A DNA stretch of 64,000 nucleotides from positions 40,534 to 104,533 of IMG/VR virus record IMGVR_UViG_3300008108_002889. One strand, given 5' to 3'. Source of the DNA: a virus. This document shows, in pieces, positions 1 through 8,001 of the stretch (position 1 is its first letter; the number at the start of each line of letters is the position of its first letter). The notes under the pieces are model-generated. The model ran no database searches. It was not told the DNA's origin and saw only the letters and a program-made list of their open reading frames with translations. Both the position numbers and the translations under genes were made by a program.

Positions 1-660
1 GAAGTTGGAACTTGGGACGAAGCAGAATCAATTAAGATTTTTTATAATACATTTATCAGTACTAAATTAGCATTAGTTAACATGATACAAGATGTTGCTG
101 AAACAAATGGTAATATCAATGTCGATGTAGTAACTGACGCCTTGGCAAAAAGTTCGTATCGCATTATGGGTCCTGCATACATGAAAGCGGGATTAGGTGA
201 TGGGGGCGCATGCCATCCTAGAGATAATATAGCATTAAGATATCTAGCAGATAAACTTGATCTAGGCTATGATTTGTTTGATGCTATTATGACAGCTAGA
301 GAAGTACAATCAGAACGTATTGCTAAAAAATGTTTGTCTTACGGTACAAATATTACTATAGTAGGTAAAGCATACAAGCCAGGAGTACACTATACTAATG
401 GAAGTCCTAGTCTGTTGGTAGGACATTACATTGAAAAACTAGGCGGTACTGTAAATTATTATGATGTGCATACTAACGATCTAGATCTTAAACCTGAGTG
501 GACTGAAGTTTACCTTATCGGGTATTGGGACAAATGGGTAAATCACGTGGTATTCCCTACAGGTTCTATAGTAATAGACCCTTGGCGAAAATTAAAAACT
601 GTTGATGGCGCCAACTTTGAAGTAATACATTACGGTAATTCTCGTCAAAAAAAAAATTAA
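1..660 (+). CDS. UDP-glucose/GDP-mannose 6-dehydrogenase family protein, 5' end outside window
   Basis: The frame is open from base 1, so the N-terminal NAD domain lies outside the window. What remains is the central helical domain, the catalytic cysteine motif GGACHPRD (window residues about 69-76, normally GGxCxPKD) and a C-terminal UDP-binding domain with GKAYKPG and a following SP. Family members oxidise a UDP- or GDP-sugar C6 alcohol to the uronic acid using two NAD+. It heads a plus-strand cluster of sugar-type enzymes, so a role in making an activated uronate for a glycan or base decoration is inferred. The stop lies just after a run of ten A (647-656); the -1 frame beyond it stays open into the next gene. 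Confidence 0.88.
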   Translation, partial: EVGTWDEAESIKIFYNTFISTKLALVNMIQDVAETNGNINVDVVTDALAKSSYRIMGPAYMKAGLGDGGACHPRDNIALRYLADKLDLGYDLFDAIMTAREVQSERIAKKCLSYGTNITIVGKAYKPGVHYTNGSPSLLVGHYIEKLGGTVNYYDVHTNDLDLKPEWTEVYLIGYWDKWVNHVVFPTGSIVIDPWRKLKTVDGANFEVIHYGNSRQKKN

Positions 661-779
661 TTTTAGATCAACAGACCGTTGGTCATAACATTGAATTTCT
701 AACAGATGTAATCGGTATCATTGGCCGAGAAACATTTTACGTTTATGCCGGAACATATTCTCATTGTTCTTTTCCTAAA

Positions 780-1787
780 ATGGATACAGAGCCAATAACA
801 GATTCTATTAAAGCAGCAATTAAAGACGGTTATAAAATAATTCTATTTGACAATATAAACGAAGCAGTTTATTTTGATCATATAAGAAAAATTCATCGAA
901 TTATTAGACAGATAAATGATTATAGTGTTTCCTATGTATATCTAACTTCAGCTCAAAATGGACAAGAAACTTATGAAGCCTATTGCCTAGAACAAAATAT
1001 AGAACCTGTAATTAAAATTTCTTGTATTAGTGTTTTTGAAAATGTAATGAAAGAAAATCTTTCAGTTTTTTATCGAGACACCAAACATCCTAAAATTGAA
1101 TATTTGATTCAAAAAAAATCTAAATTATTTTGCTGTCTTAACAAACAGTTAAGAGAACATCGAGCACGTATTTTTTATAAAATACTTGACGACAATTTTT
1201 TAGAAAAAACTTACTCATCTTTTGAATACGGTCTAGATGTAATACAACGATTATCAGGACTGTCGGAGTACAAAAGAATGTGGAAATTGTTCACGAGATA
1301 TCAAGATATATTTCCCTTACGTCTTAATGTACCAGACGATCGATACAATCCAATTGATGTAAGACTTGAAGATTTAACTTATCACAGCGATAGTTATTTT
1401 AGTTTAGTTACTGAAACTTTATTTTTTCAAGACCATAATGATTTTTTTCCGTTTATAGATGCCGGAGATTCTGTATTTTTAACAGAAAAAACATTTAGAC
1501 CAATCGCACTAAAGCACCCTTTTATTTTAGCATCAAGACCATTTTCTTTACAGTATTTAAAAAAGCTAGGATATAAAACTTTTAGTCCTTTGATTGACGA
1601 AAGTTATGACAGTGAACTTGACGATCATTTAAGATTAGAAATGATTTGGAAAGAAGTCCTACGTCTATGTGATTTTACAGATGATCATTGGATTAAATGG
1701 CAGACGGATATCAAAGATATCCTTGATCATAATTATCGAGTATTAATGGAAAAAACTCAGTATCGTTTAGATCAGACCGGAGTTTAG
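780..1787 (+). CDS. Orphan protein with TEKTFRPI/HPFI motif, paralogue of the gene at 6.0 kb
   Basis: I do not recognise this family. The C-terminal third has EKTFRPIALKHPFILA, then LGYKTFSPLIDESYD and a closing DHNYRVLMEKT. The gene at 6011-7267 has the matching EKLYQAIRYKRPFILV, MGFKTFSDFWDESYD and DHNYHCLLEKT, so the two are paralogues in one cluster. A glycosyltransferase-like role is possible from context only. The ATG at 780 has no Shine-Dalgarno sequence, and the frame is open and protein-like back to a stop at 636-638 without any ATG, GTG or TTG. The true N-terminus is therefore uncertain; it may be reached by -1 slippage on the A10 run at 647-656. Confidence 0.75.
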   Translation: MDTEPITDSIKAAIKDGYKIILFDNINEAVYFDHIRKIHRIIRQINDYSVSYVYLTSAQNGQETYEAYCLEQNIEPVIKISCISVFENVMKENLSVFYRDTKHPKIEYLIQKKSKLFCCLNKQLREHRARIFYKILDDNFLEKTYSSFEYGLDVIQRLSGLSEYKRMWKLFTRYQDIFPLRLNVPDDRYNPIDVRLEDLTYHSDSYFSLVTETLFFQDHNDFFPFIDAGDSVFLTEKTFRPIALKHPFILASRPFSLQYLKKLGYKTFSPLIDESYDSELDDHLRLEMIWKEVLRLCDFTDDHWIKWQTDIKDILDHNYRVLMEKTQYRLDQTGV

Positions 1788-1812
1788 AAAAAAAACGGTT
1801 AAAATTAAAACT

Positions 1813-1820
1813 GTTAAATA
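1813..1820 (+). promoter_or_regulatory. Putative late promoter GTTAAATA before the radical SAM gene
   Basis: GTTAAATA matches the GNTAAATA octamer repeated before virion and lysis genes in this window. It lies 18 bases before the TTG start; a start site about 6 bases after it would leave a short leader with TAGGAG. A weak AACGGTT/AACTGTT hairpin overlaps its 5' side. Confidence 0.4.
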
Positions 1821-1838
1821 TTTGATAGGAGAATTATA

Positions 1839-2795
1839 TTGGATTTTAATCTACAAGGACTTGCTAAAAAAGAAGTAGTCCTCCCCGAAAAGCCGCCAGA
1901 AGATCTAGCAGACGCACGTCATATGTCTATGATGAAGGCGATTGCTCCCTATGCAAAACCAACAGTACAGAAAAATCTCACTCCTGTTTATGTAGACTAC
2001 AAAACTAGAAACACTAAACTAGTATTGGTATTATGTCCAGAATGGAGTCCTTATATGCCGCCATTTAGTCTTGCTAGATTAAGTGGTGTAGCCAAGAGTG
2101 CAGGATATGAAACTCTTATTATGGATCTTAATGTTAAGGCATATCGTGCCCATCAAGAAGATTGGATCCCTAACAACAAACTACCATTTAGACTATGGGA
2201 TCCTGCAGCCAGTTGGCACTGGCTAGGTGAAACCTATATGAAAGACATACATCCTGTATTAGAACCAATTCTTGAACAGGCAATACAAGAAATAATAGAA
2301 ATGAATCCTCAAGTAGTAGGGTTTTCTATGTACTATATCAGCGAAGAACCTACAAAGTGGATGGCGCAAGAATTAAAGCGCAGAGCACCGCATATTAAAA
2401 TTGCAGTTGGCGGCCCTAACGCACACAAAAGTTGGTTTACTGTACATCCTTATTACGATTATGTTGTGGTGGGTGAAGGTGAAATTAATCTGCTAAAATT
2501 ATTAGAAGATGTAGAAAATGGTGTTGAACACAGTGGATCAGTTGTGCTTACTCAAGACGAATACGAGCGTGTTAATATTAATGGATTGCCGATGCCTGAT
2601 TACGAAAGCATCGACTTTAGTCTTTACGATCTACCCAACGGTGTTAACACAGAAATTAGTCGAGGTTGTACAGCTAAATGTACATTCTGCGAAGAAACAC
2701 ACTTTTGGAAATATCGTCAGCGTCAGCAGTTGAAGCTAAAGGTCTTAAAATTAATTGGACAGGTTATGCTCGTTGTGATGGCCGCATGGATCTAG
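1839..2795 (+). CDS. B12-binding radical SAM protein, N-terminal part (frame broken)
   Basis: Starts at TTG after TAGGAG with 8-base spacing. Residues about 65-240 look like a cobalamin-binding domain (PPFSLARLSGVAKSAGYET and a GEGEINLL segment). The radical SAM cluster motif CTAKCTFC (CX3CX2C) follows at about residue 278. After WKYRQRQ the frame leaves the family sequence and stops within about 25 codons; the family continues in the -1 frame at about 2721. Members bind a 4Fe-4S cluster and S-adenosylmethionine, and those with B12 often methylate or rearrange unactivated carbons. Its neighbours are sugar aminotransferase and amidinotransferase genes. As sequenced the product would be inactive. 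Confidence 0.8.
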   Translation: MDFNLQGLAKKEVVLPEKPPEDLADARHMSMMKAIAPYAKPTVQKNLTPVYVDYKTRNTKLVLVLCPEWSPYMPPFSLARLSGVAKSAGYETLIMDLNVKAYRAHQEDWIPNNKLPFRLWDPAASWHWLGETYMKDIHPVLEPILEQAIQEIIEMNPQVVGFSMYYISEEPTKWMAQELKRRAPHIKIAVGGPNAHKSWFTVHPYYDYVVVGEGEINLLKLLEDVENGVEHSGSVVLTQDEYERVNINGLPMPDYESIDFSLYDLPNGVNTEISRGCTAKCTFCEETHFWKYRQRQQLKLKVLKLIGQVMLVVMAAWI

Positions 2796-3976
2796 AGTAT
2801 TTTAAAGATCTAAAAGCCGGAGGCTGCATTATGCTAAACTACGGTATTGAAAGCGGCAGTCAAAGCGTATTAGACGACATGGCCAAAGGTGTTACTATTG
2901 CAGAAATGGAACAGAACTTCCGCGATGGTAAGGAAGTTGGTATCTATGCTGCTACAAACTGGATCGTAGGATTCCCTACAGAAACGCTACAAGACTTTGC
3001 TGATAGCATGACTCTGTTGTGGCGTATGCGTGACATGAATATCAACAATGTTGGCGCCGGTGTAGGCTACGGTCTAGGACCGGAAACTATTGTTGGGCAG
3101 AATACACATAAGTTTAATATCAGCGCACAAAAATATCAAGGACATTGGATCACTAGTGATTTTACCAAAGGTGGTACACATGTTATGACCAGAGTAAAGA
3201 CACTCCATATGTTCCTAGATTTAATGACGGGATGTACTGAAGTACCTTTTGGATACCCTGTAAGATTTAATCTAGCTAAAGAGCACTATAAAATACAATT
3301 AAACAATCCATACCTTATAAAAGAAATTGAATATGAAAAGTTTGATTACAATATAATTAAACCTAATCTTAATCCTTTTGCTGATGCACTAGTAAATGAG
3401 ATGTGGCCATTTTTCCGTATGCTATGGAAAACTCGAGGCGGGTATGAAGCTGAAATTTTATTTAATCCCACAATTGATCTAAAAGAATTTGGAACCCAAT
3501 ACGGTCCAGGAATGTATAACGCATTATTTAAATTTAAAATTTCAGATGACGGTCAATGGACTGCTGATTTTAAATACAAATTTGATCAAATTGATAATCC
3601 CTACGACGAAAGAGAGCCTCCGCCTAGAGGTCGTAAAGGACCATTCTATGCTCAGGATTATAGTCGCATGATGAGTAATACTGCAAAGCGAGCAAGGAAG
3701 TTAGCTAAACCAACATGGGATGTTGAAGCTGGCAGAAGTGGTGACGACTTTAATGTTCTTTTAGAAGAAGAAAGAATTTTAAATAACACAATAGATTTTA
3801 CCTTTCAGTATAGATATAGAGGCCAAGGTCATTGGGGTAATTTTAAAGAGTACGAAGTAGAAGTTCCAAATATTTCAAAAATGGAAGCTATTCCTGAAAA
3901 GGCAGCAATGCACTCTAATGTAGTAATTCCAATCTCTAGTATTAAGAACATAAAAGAAAATGTCCCCAATAGTTAA
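2678..3976 (+). CDS. B12-binding radical SAM protein, C-terminal part (frame broken)
   Basis: Family sequence begins near 2721 (AVEAKGLKINWTGYARCDGR) and continues through AGGCIMLNYGIESGSQ, the TIM-barrel part that holds SAM, then a long C-terminal domain rich in aromatic residues. The first codons given here are only the open part of this frame overlapping the upstream piece. Compared with other radical SAM proteins, the stretch between the cysteine motif and the WTGYARC strand is too short, missing roughly 30-40 residues. A small deletion, not a single-base slip, therefore best explains the break. Its stop overlaps the start of the aminotransferase gene by 17 bases, as expected for one operon. 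Confidence 0.78.
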   Translation: MYILRRNTLLEISSASAVEAKGLKINWTGYARCDGRMDLEYFKDLKAGGCIMLNYGIESGSQSVLDDMAKGVTIAEMEQNFRDGKEVGIYAATNWIVGFPTETLQDFADSMTLLWRMRDMNINNVGAGVGYGLGPETIVGQNTHKFNISAQKYQGHWITSDFTKGGTHVMTRVKTLHMFLDLMTGCTEVPFGYPVRFNLAKEHYKIQLNNPYLIKEIEYEKFDYNIIKPNLNPFADALVNEMWPFFRMLWKTRGGYEAEILFNPTIDLKEFGTQYGPGMYNALFKFKISDDGQWTADFKYKFDQIDNPYDEREPPPRGRKGPFYAQDYSRMMSNTAKRARKLAKPTWDVEAGRSGDDFNVLLEEERILNNTIDFTFQYRYRGQGHWGNFKEYEVEVPNISKMEAIPEKAAMHSNVVIPISSIKNIKENVPNS

Positions 3977-4550
3977 CTTTGAAAACACCATTGCAAAATA
4001 TTTTGGTTCTAAATATGCTGTTGCAACCGATAGTTGTACACACGCTATAGAACTTTGTCTACGACATATAAATCCTAGGTTAGTAACCTGTCCTACACAT
4101 ACCTATCTGTCTATACCAATGACATTTGAAAAATTAGGCTTGTCCTGGGAATTTGCAGACTCAATATGGCAAGACTATTATTTTATTGGTAATACTAATG
4201 TTATTGATGCAGCAGTTTTATGGAAAGAAAACAGCTACGTGCCGGATACATTTATGTGTTTAAGTTTCCAATATAAAAAACATCTTAACCTAGGACGAGG
4301 CGGAATTATTCTTACTGATAATTATTCTTCTGCGCAGACTCTTAAAAAAATGAGTTATGACGGTCGACTTCAAGACATGCCTTGGAAAGAACAGGACGTT
4401 GATATGTTTGGTTATCATTATTATATGACTCCTGAAACAGCAGAGCTAGGTATAGAAAAATTCAATCAAGTAAAAGATTTAACTCCAAAAAAATGGAGTA
4501 ATGCAGATTATCCTGATATATCAAAAATGAAGGTGTTCAATGTTAAGTAA
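3960..4550 (+). CDS. Compact DegT/DnrJ/EryC1/StrS-type PLP aminotransferase
   Basis: The N-terminus FGSKYAVATDSCTHAIELCL matches the cofactor-binding start of DegT sugar aminotransferases. FQYKKHLNLGRGG (about residues 101-113) matches the PLP-lysine loop, normally SFHxxKxxxxGEGG. The end YYMTPETAELGIEKFNQV matches the YRMxExxAAxG segment. At 196 residues it is about half the usual ~370 and lacks the C-terminal small domain. The family transfers an amino group from glutamate or glutamine to a keto-sugar or cyclitol. It overlaps the amidinotransferase start by 11 bases, so the two are probably translated together. Reduced size leaves activity uncertain. Confidence 0.78.
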   Translation: MSPIVNFENTIAKYFGSKYAVATDSCTHAIELCLRHINPRLVTCPTHTYLSIPMTFEKLGLSWEFADSIWQDYYFIGNTNVIDAAVLWKENSYVPDTFMCLSFQYKKHLNLGRGGIILTDNYSSAQTLKKMSYDGRLQDMPWKEQDVDMFGYHYYMTPETAELGIEKFNQVKDLTPKKWSNADYPDISKMKVFNVK

Positions 4551-5517
4551 AAATGAATGGGATCCATTAGAAACAGTTATAGTTGGTATTGCAGACGATG
4601 CTAAAATACCTTCCGTCGATATTAGTTTAAGAACTGTTAATTATGCAGATGTAAAAGATGTCAACGAAATTCCAGTAGGACCTTATCCACAACAAGTTAT
4701 TGATGAAGCCAATGAAGATTTAGAAAAATTTGTTGTTTTTTTAAAATCCTGCGGAGTAACTGTATTAAGACCAAACAAAAATGTTGTTCCTAATTACTAT
4801 AACTATTGTCCTAGAGACGGAGTGTTAGTACATGATAAATTAATTTTATCAACACCTCAACCATTAAAAGCAAGACACAATGAATATTTTGCCCTGCAAG
4901 AACATTTTGAAAACAACTATGTTGTAACGATTGCTAGATGTTCGCATGACGAAGATTTATATAATTTAAAATGTCTTGGAGATCCTAACACACTAGCACT
5001 TAACGAGACTGAGCCAGCTTTTGATGCAGCTAACATTTTAAGAGACAATGATAATTTATACTATCTAGTCAGTAACAGTGGCAACAAGCAAGGCGCTGAG
5101 TATCTACAAGAGTTACTGCCTAATAACAAAGTTTGGACTATCGAAGGTGTGTATAGTTATATGCATTTAGACAGTACTATCGGGTTACTTCGCGAAGGCC
5201 TAATGTTGTTAAATCCTGCTAGGATTAAAAGTATTGATCAGTTACCTAAACCATTACAGTCATGGGACTACATATGGTGTCCTGAACCTATTGATATTGG
5301 ACATTATCCTGGTTACTGTAATGCTAGCACATGGATTAATATGAATTTGTTCAGTGTTAATCCTAATCTAGTTGCATTAGAAGAAAATCAACACAACCTA
5401 CGTAAAGAATTAGAAAAATATGGTATTGAATGTGCAATGCTACCAATGAGGCAACAGCGTACATTAGGTGGAGGCTTTCATTGTGTCACCCTTGACATAC
5501 AAAGGAAGCATACATGA
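4540..5517 (+). CDS. Amidinotransferase (AGAT/StrB family)
   Basis: A 325-residue protein close to the usual family length. It shows the three catalytic motifs: EPAFDAAN with the aspartate (about residue 163), YMHLDSTI with the histidine (about 209) and GGGFHCVTLD with the nucleophilic cysteine (about 313). The family moves an amidino group from arginine to an amine, giving a guanidino compound; relatives make guanidinoacetate or the streptidine precursor. Direct coupling to a DegT aminotransferase suggests the acceptor is a newly made amino-sugar or amino-cyclitol. The stop overlaps the next start by 4 bases. The acceptor cannot be read from sequence. Confidence 0.87.
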   Translation: MLSKNEWDPLETVIVGIADDAKIPSVDISLRTVNYADVKDVNEIPVGPYPQQVIDEANEDLEKFVVFLKSCGVTVLRPNKNVVPNYYNYCPRDGVLVHDKLILSTPQPLKARHNEYFALQEHFENNYVVTIARCSHDEDLYNLKCLGDPNTLALNETEPAFDAANILRDNDNLYYLVSNSGNKQGAEYLQELLPNNKVWTIEGVYSYMHLDSTIGLLREGLMLLNPARIKSIDQLPKPLQSWDYIWCPEPIDIGHYPGYCNASTWINMNLFSVNPNLVALEENQHNLRKELEKYGIECAMLPMRQQRTLGGGFHCVTLDIQRKHT

Positions 5518-6014
5518 ACTTTTATACTGGACATGTTAATCCTTTTTGGGATAAAAGTTATAGGACTTTTTCTTACGTTAAACAACCAGTAACTGAACAA
5601 GAAATTGCCCAGTGGAAAGAAAAAGGTTATGACTGTATAAAAAGTTTTACAGGATCAATGTATGACAGTAAAAACCCATTGCCAAGTTGGGTAGAAAAGT
5701 TTAACAATATATTTGGTTTAAAAAATCAAACATATAATTTTTATAAAATGAGTACCCTAGAAATAATGCCTACTCATACTGACCATTTTAGAACTTATAC
5801 TAAATTGTTTAATGCAGTTCCAACAAATGTCTGTAGAGTTTTAATTATGTTAGAAGATTGGCAACCCGGACATTATTTAGAAATAGCAGATGTTGGCTAT
5901 GTAAATTGGAAAGCAGGCGACTATTTTTTCTGGCAATATGATGTTCCTCATGCAGCTAGTAATATAGGAGTAGAAGATAGATATACACTTCAGATTACAG
6001 GAGAACTGCTTTGA
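5514..6014 (+). CDS. 2-oxoglutarate/Fe(II) oxygenase-like hydroxylase
   Basis: A 166-residue double-stranded beta-helix type protein. It has an HxD pair in PTHTDHFRTY (about residue 84), a distal histidine in VPHAASN (about 143) and an arginine in DRYTLQITG, the order of iron and 2-oxoglutarate ligands in Asp/Asn beta-hydroxylase-like enzymes. Members hydroxylate small molecules or side chains using O2 and 2-oxoglutarate. It lies inside the decoration cluster with 4-base overlaps on both sides, so it probably acts on the same product as the aminotransferase and amidinotransferase. The substrate is unknown. Confidence 0.65.
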   Translation: MNFYTGHVNPFWDKSYRTFSYVKQPVTEQEIAQWKEKGYDCIKSFTGSMYDSKNPLPSWVEKFNNIFGLKNQTYNFYKMSTLEIMPTHTDHFRTYTKLFNAVPTNVCRVLIMLEDWQPGHYLEIADVGYVNWKAGDYFFWQYDVPHAASNIGVEDRYTLQITGELL

Positions 6015-7267
6015 TTACTAGCCCCCCTGAGCACGAATTAACACAACTACATTGGTTTAATATTCCGGGCATGTCAAACCGCGCTGAAACAGATGCAAAT
6101 CTTTTTATGAAGCAGGTTAGAAATTCTTCAGGCCTGGCTCCTCATGTGCCTGTGTTTGTTTACATGGGTAACGGAGAATTAACGGGATTAAAAAATATCA
6201 GTCATAGTATTGACGACATATCAATTATGAATAATTTAGGTTTGCATTTTTTCTTATACGAACCTATTTGTTCTCGTAAAGAACAGTATCATCACAACAG
6301 AGGATTTTACAGTGAATTTCCTTTTGAAACAAATGTACAAGAAATGCGAGCTGATGAGTTAGAAAGTATTAAAGAATATATTACACGTAATGGTTTAAAA
6401 AAAGTAATAGTAAATACCTGTGATTACAAAGCAGCTCACTATCATCCACATTATACAAAGATGATGAAGTTAGTAACAAATGATCTATTTTTAAAAAATT
6501 ATTCTTTATTTGAGAGTTTTCCTAATAACAAATTTACTAAAAAATTTATTTGTGTAAATTGGCGATACACAAAACATCGTCATCTAATTACTGCATTCTT
6601 ATCAACAGTTTCTTCTAACTACAGTTGGTATTTTAATTGTAATAACCAAGCATTTTCACATGATTTATTTTTTCCTCTACATCAATGGAAAAAAACAAAT
6701 AAAGAACTATATGATCAACTTAACTCTGGATTAGAAATTTTAAATTATCATTCTCCAGTATGTTTAGATATCAAAGCTAAAGCTTTAGTAGAAATAACTG
6801 ATAATACAGCATCTCATTATCCAGTGACAGATGATTATACTATCTATGAAACTCCTGCAATTAATAATCCTAGATTAAATCCATTAGAAAATTTTTACAA
6901 TGATAGTTTTTGTGATGTAATTAATGAAACAAGATTTGCACAGCATTGTGGTAATTACAGCGAAAAATTATATCAAGCCATAAGATATAAGCGTCCTTTT
7001 ATATTAGTAGCACCTCCTCATACTATAGAATATGCTAAAAGAATGGGCTTTAAAACATTTTCAGATTTTTGGGACGAAAGTTATGATCAAGAAACAAATC
7101 ATGAAAAGCGTATTATAAAAATTTTAAATTTAATTAATTACATAAATTCAAAAAGTATTAATGAGTTAAGAGAAATTTATAATCAAATGCAGGAAGTATT
7201 AGATCATAACTATCACTGTTTGTTAGAAAAAACAACTTTTAAAACAGTACAGAGGTTAGAGAAATGA
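6011..7267 (+). CDS. Orphan protein, paralogue of the gene at 0.8 kb
   Basis: Starts at TTG inside the TTGA overlap with the upstream stop, preceded by AGGAG at 7 bases. The C-terminal half has EKLYQAIRYKRPFILV, MGFKTFSDFWDESYD and DHNYHCLLEKT, shared with the 780-1787 product. The N-terminal ~200 residues show no motif I know. The repeated conserved block contains a Glu-Lys and a Pro-Phe followed by an acidic segment, which could be a nucleotide-sugar site, but I cannot assign a fold. Position among sugar-type enzymes suggests a transferase role by inference only. Confidence 0.72.
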   Translation: MITSPPEHELTQLHWFNIPGMSNRAETDANLFMKQVRNSSGLAPHVPVFVYMGNGELTGLKNISHSIDDISIMNNLGLHFFLYEPICSRKEQYHHNRGFYSEFPFETNVQEMRADELESIKEYITRNGLKKVIVNTCDYKAAHYHPHYTKMMKLVTNDLFLKNYSLFESFPNNKFTKKFICVNWRYTKHRHLITAFLSTVSSNYSWYFNCNNQAFSHDLFFPLHQWKKTNKELYDQLNSGLEILNYHSPVCLDIKAKALVEITDNTASHYPVTDDYTIYETPAINNPRLNPLENFYNDSFCDVINETRFAQHCGNYSEKLYQAIRYKRPFILVAPPHTIEYAKRMGFKTFSDFWDESYDQETNHEKRIIKILNLINYINSKSINELREIYNQMQEVLDHNYHCLLEKTTFKTVQRLEK

Positions 7268-7995
7268 AAGAAAAAGTTATGCTCATCTCTGGATGTAGTC
7301 ATGCAGCCGGCTCAGAAATAGATGGAAAATTAGATTCTGATTTTAACAGAAATAACTCATTCGGGAACTTATTAGCAAGTATGTTGGGTCGTAGACCTAT
7401 TAATATTTCGTCTCCGGGATCGGCTAATCCTACTATAGCTAGGTCTGTACTAGAATGGTTGCATAAAGAATATGACGTATCAACTATGGATTTGTTTATA
7501 TGCGTTGCATGGACTGAAAGTATACGTATGGAAATACCTTCAGAGCTAGGAACAAAATACATTATATCTGAAACTAACTCTTGGTTTGGAAACACTAATA
7601 ATGTATTCTATAGATTAAATCCTGGATTTAACGGAAACGCTGATTGGGAAAAACGTATAATACCATTCTATCAAAAGTTCATGGCATCAAATCAATCATA
7701 TTTAGAAATACAAAGTTTAAATCTTGCTCACCAAATGCAATCTTATTTTAAGTCAATGGACATTCCTTATGTCATGTGTAATACTATGCACTTTGCTAAA
7801 AGAGATCGATGGACTGACTTTTACTTAAAATTAATAGACGGATCCCGTTACATGGACTTTGATAATTCTTACAATGCCTTTTATCCCAAGTATGTGAGAG
7901 AAGGACATCAAAACTCACTGGCGCAGTATTGGCATCATGGAGGAAAACCTCACGAGCTCTACGCAAAAGAGCTATATAAGTTTATTACCTGGTAG
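7264..7995 (+). CDS. SGNH-hydrolase-like protein
   Basis: The N-terminus MLISGCSHAAGSEIDG resembles SGNH/GDSL block I with GCS(H) in place of GDS. SPGSANPTIARSV follows as a block II-like Gly/Asn segment, and LFICVAWTES as a block III-like strand. The C-terminus has a QYWHHGGKPH segment that could supply the histidine. SGNH enzymes act as esterases or acyltransferases, often on glycans. The 4-base overlap upstream places it in the decoration operon, where de-acetylation or acyl transfer on a sugar would fit. The catalytic serine assignment is inferred from motif order only. Confidence 0.55.
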   Translation: MKEKVMLISGCSHAAGSEIDGKLDSDFNRNNSFGNLLASMLGRRPINISSPGSANPTIARSVLEWLHKEYDVSTMDLFICVAWTESIRMEIPSELGTKYIISETNSWFGNTNNVFYRLNPGFNGNADWEKRIIPFYQKFMASNQSYLEIQSLNLAHQMQSYFKSMDIPYVMCNTMHFAKRDRWTDFYLKLIDGSRYMDFDNSYNAFYPKYVREGHQNSLAQYWHHGGKPHELYAKELYKFITW

Positions 7996-8001
7996 AATGA
8001 T

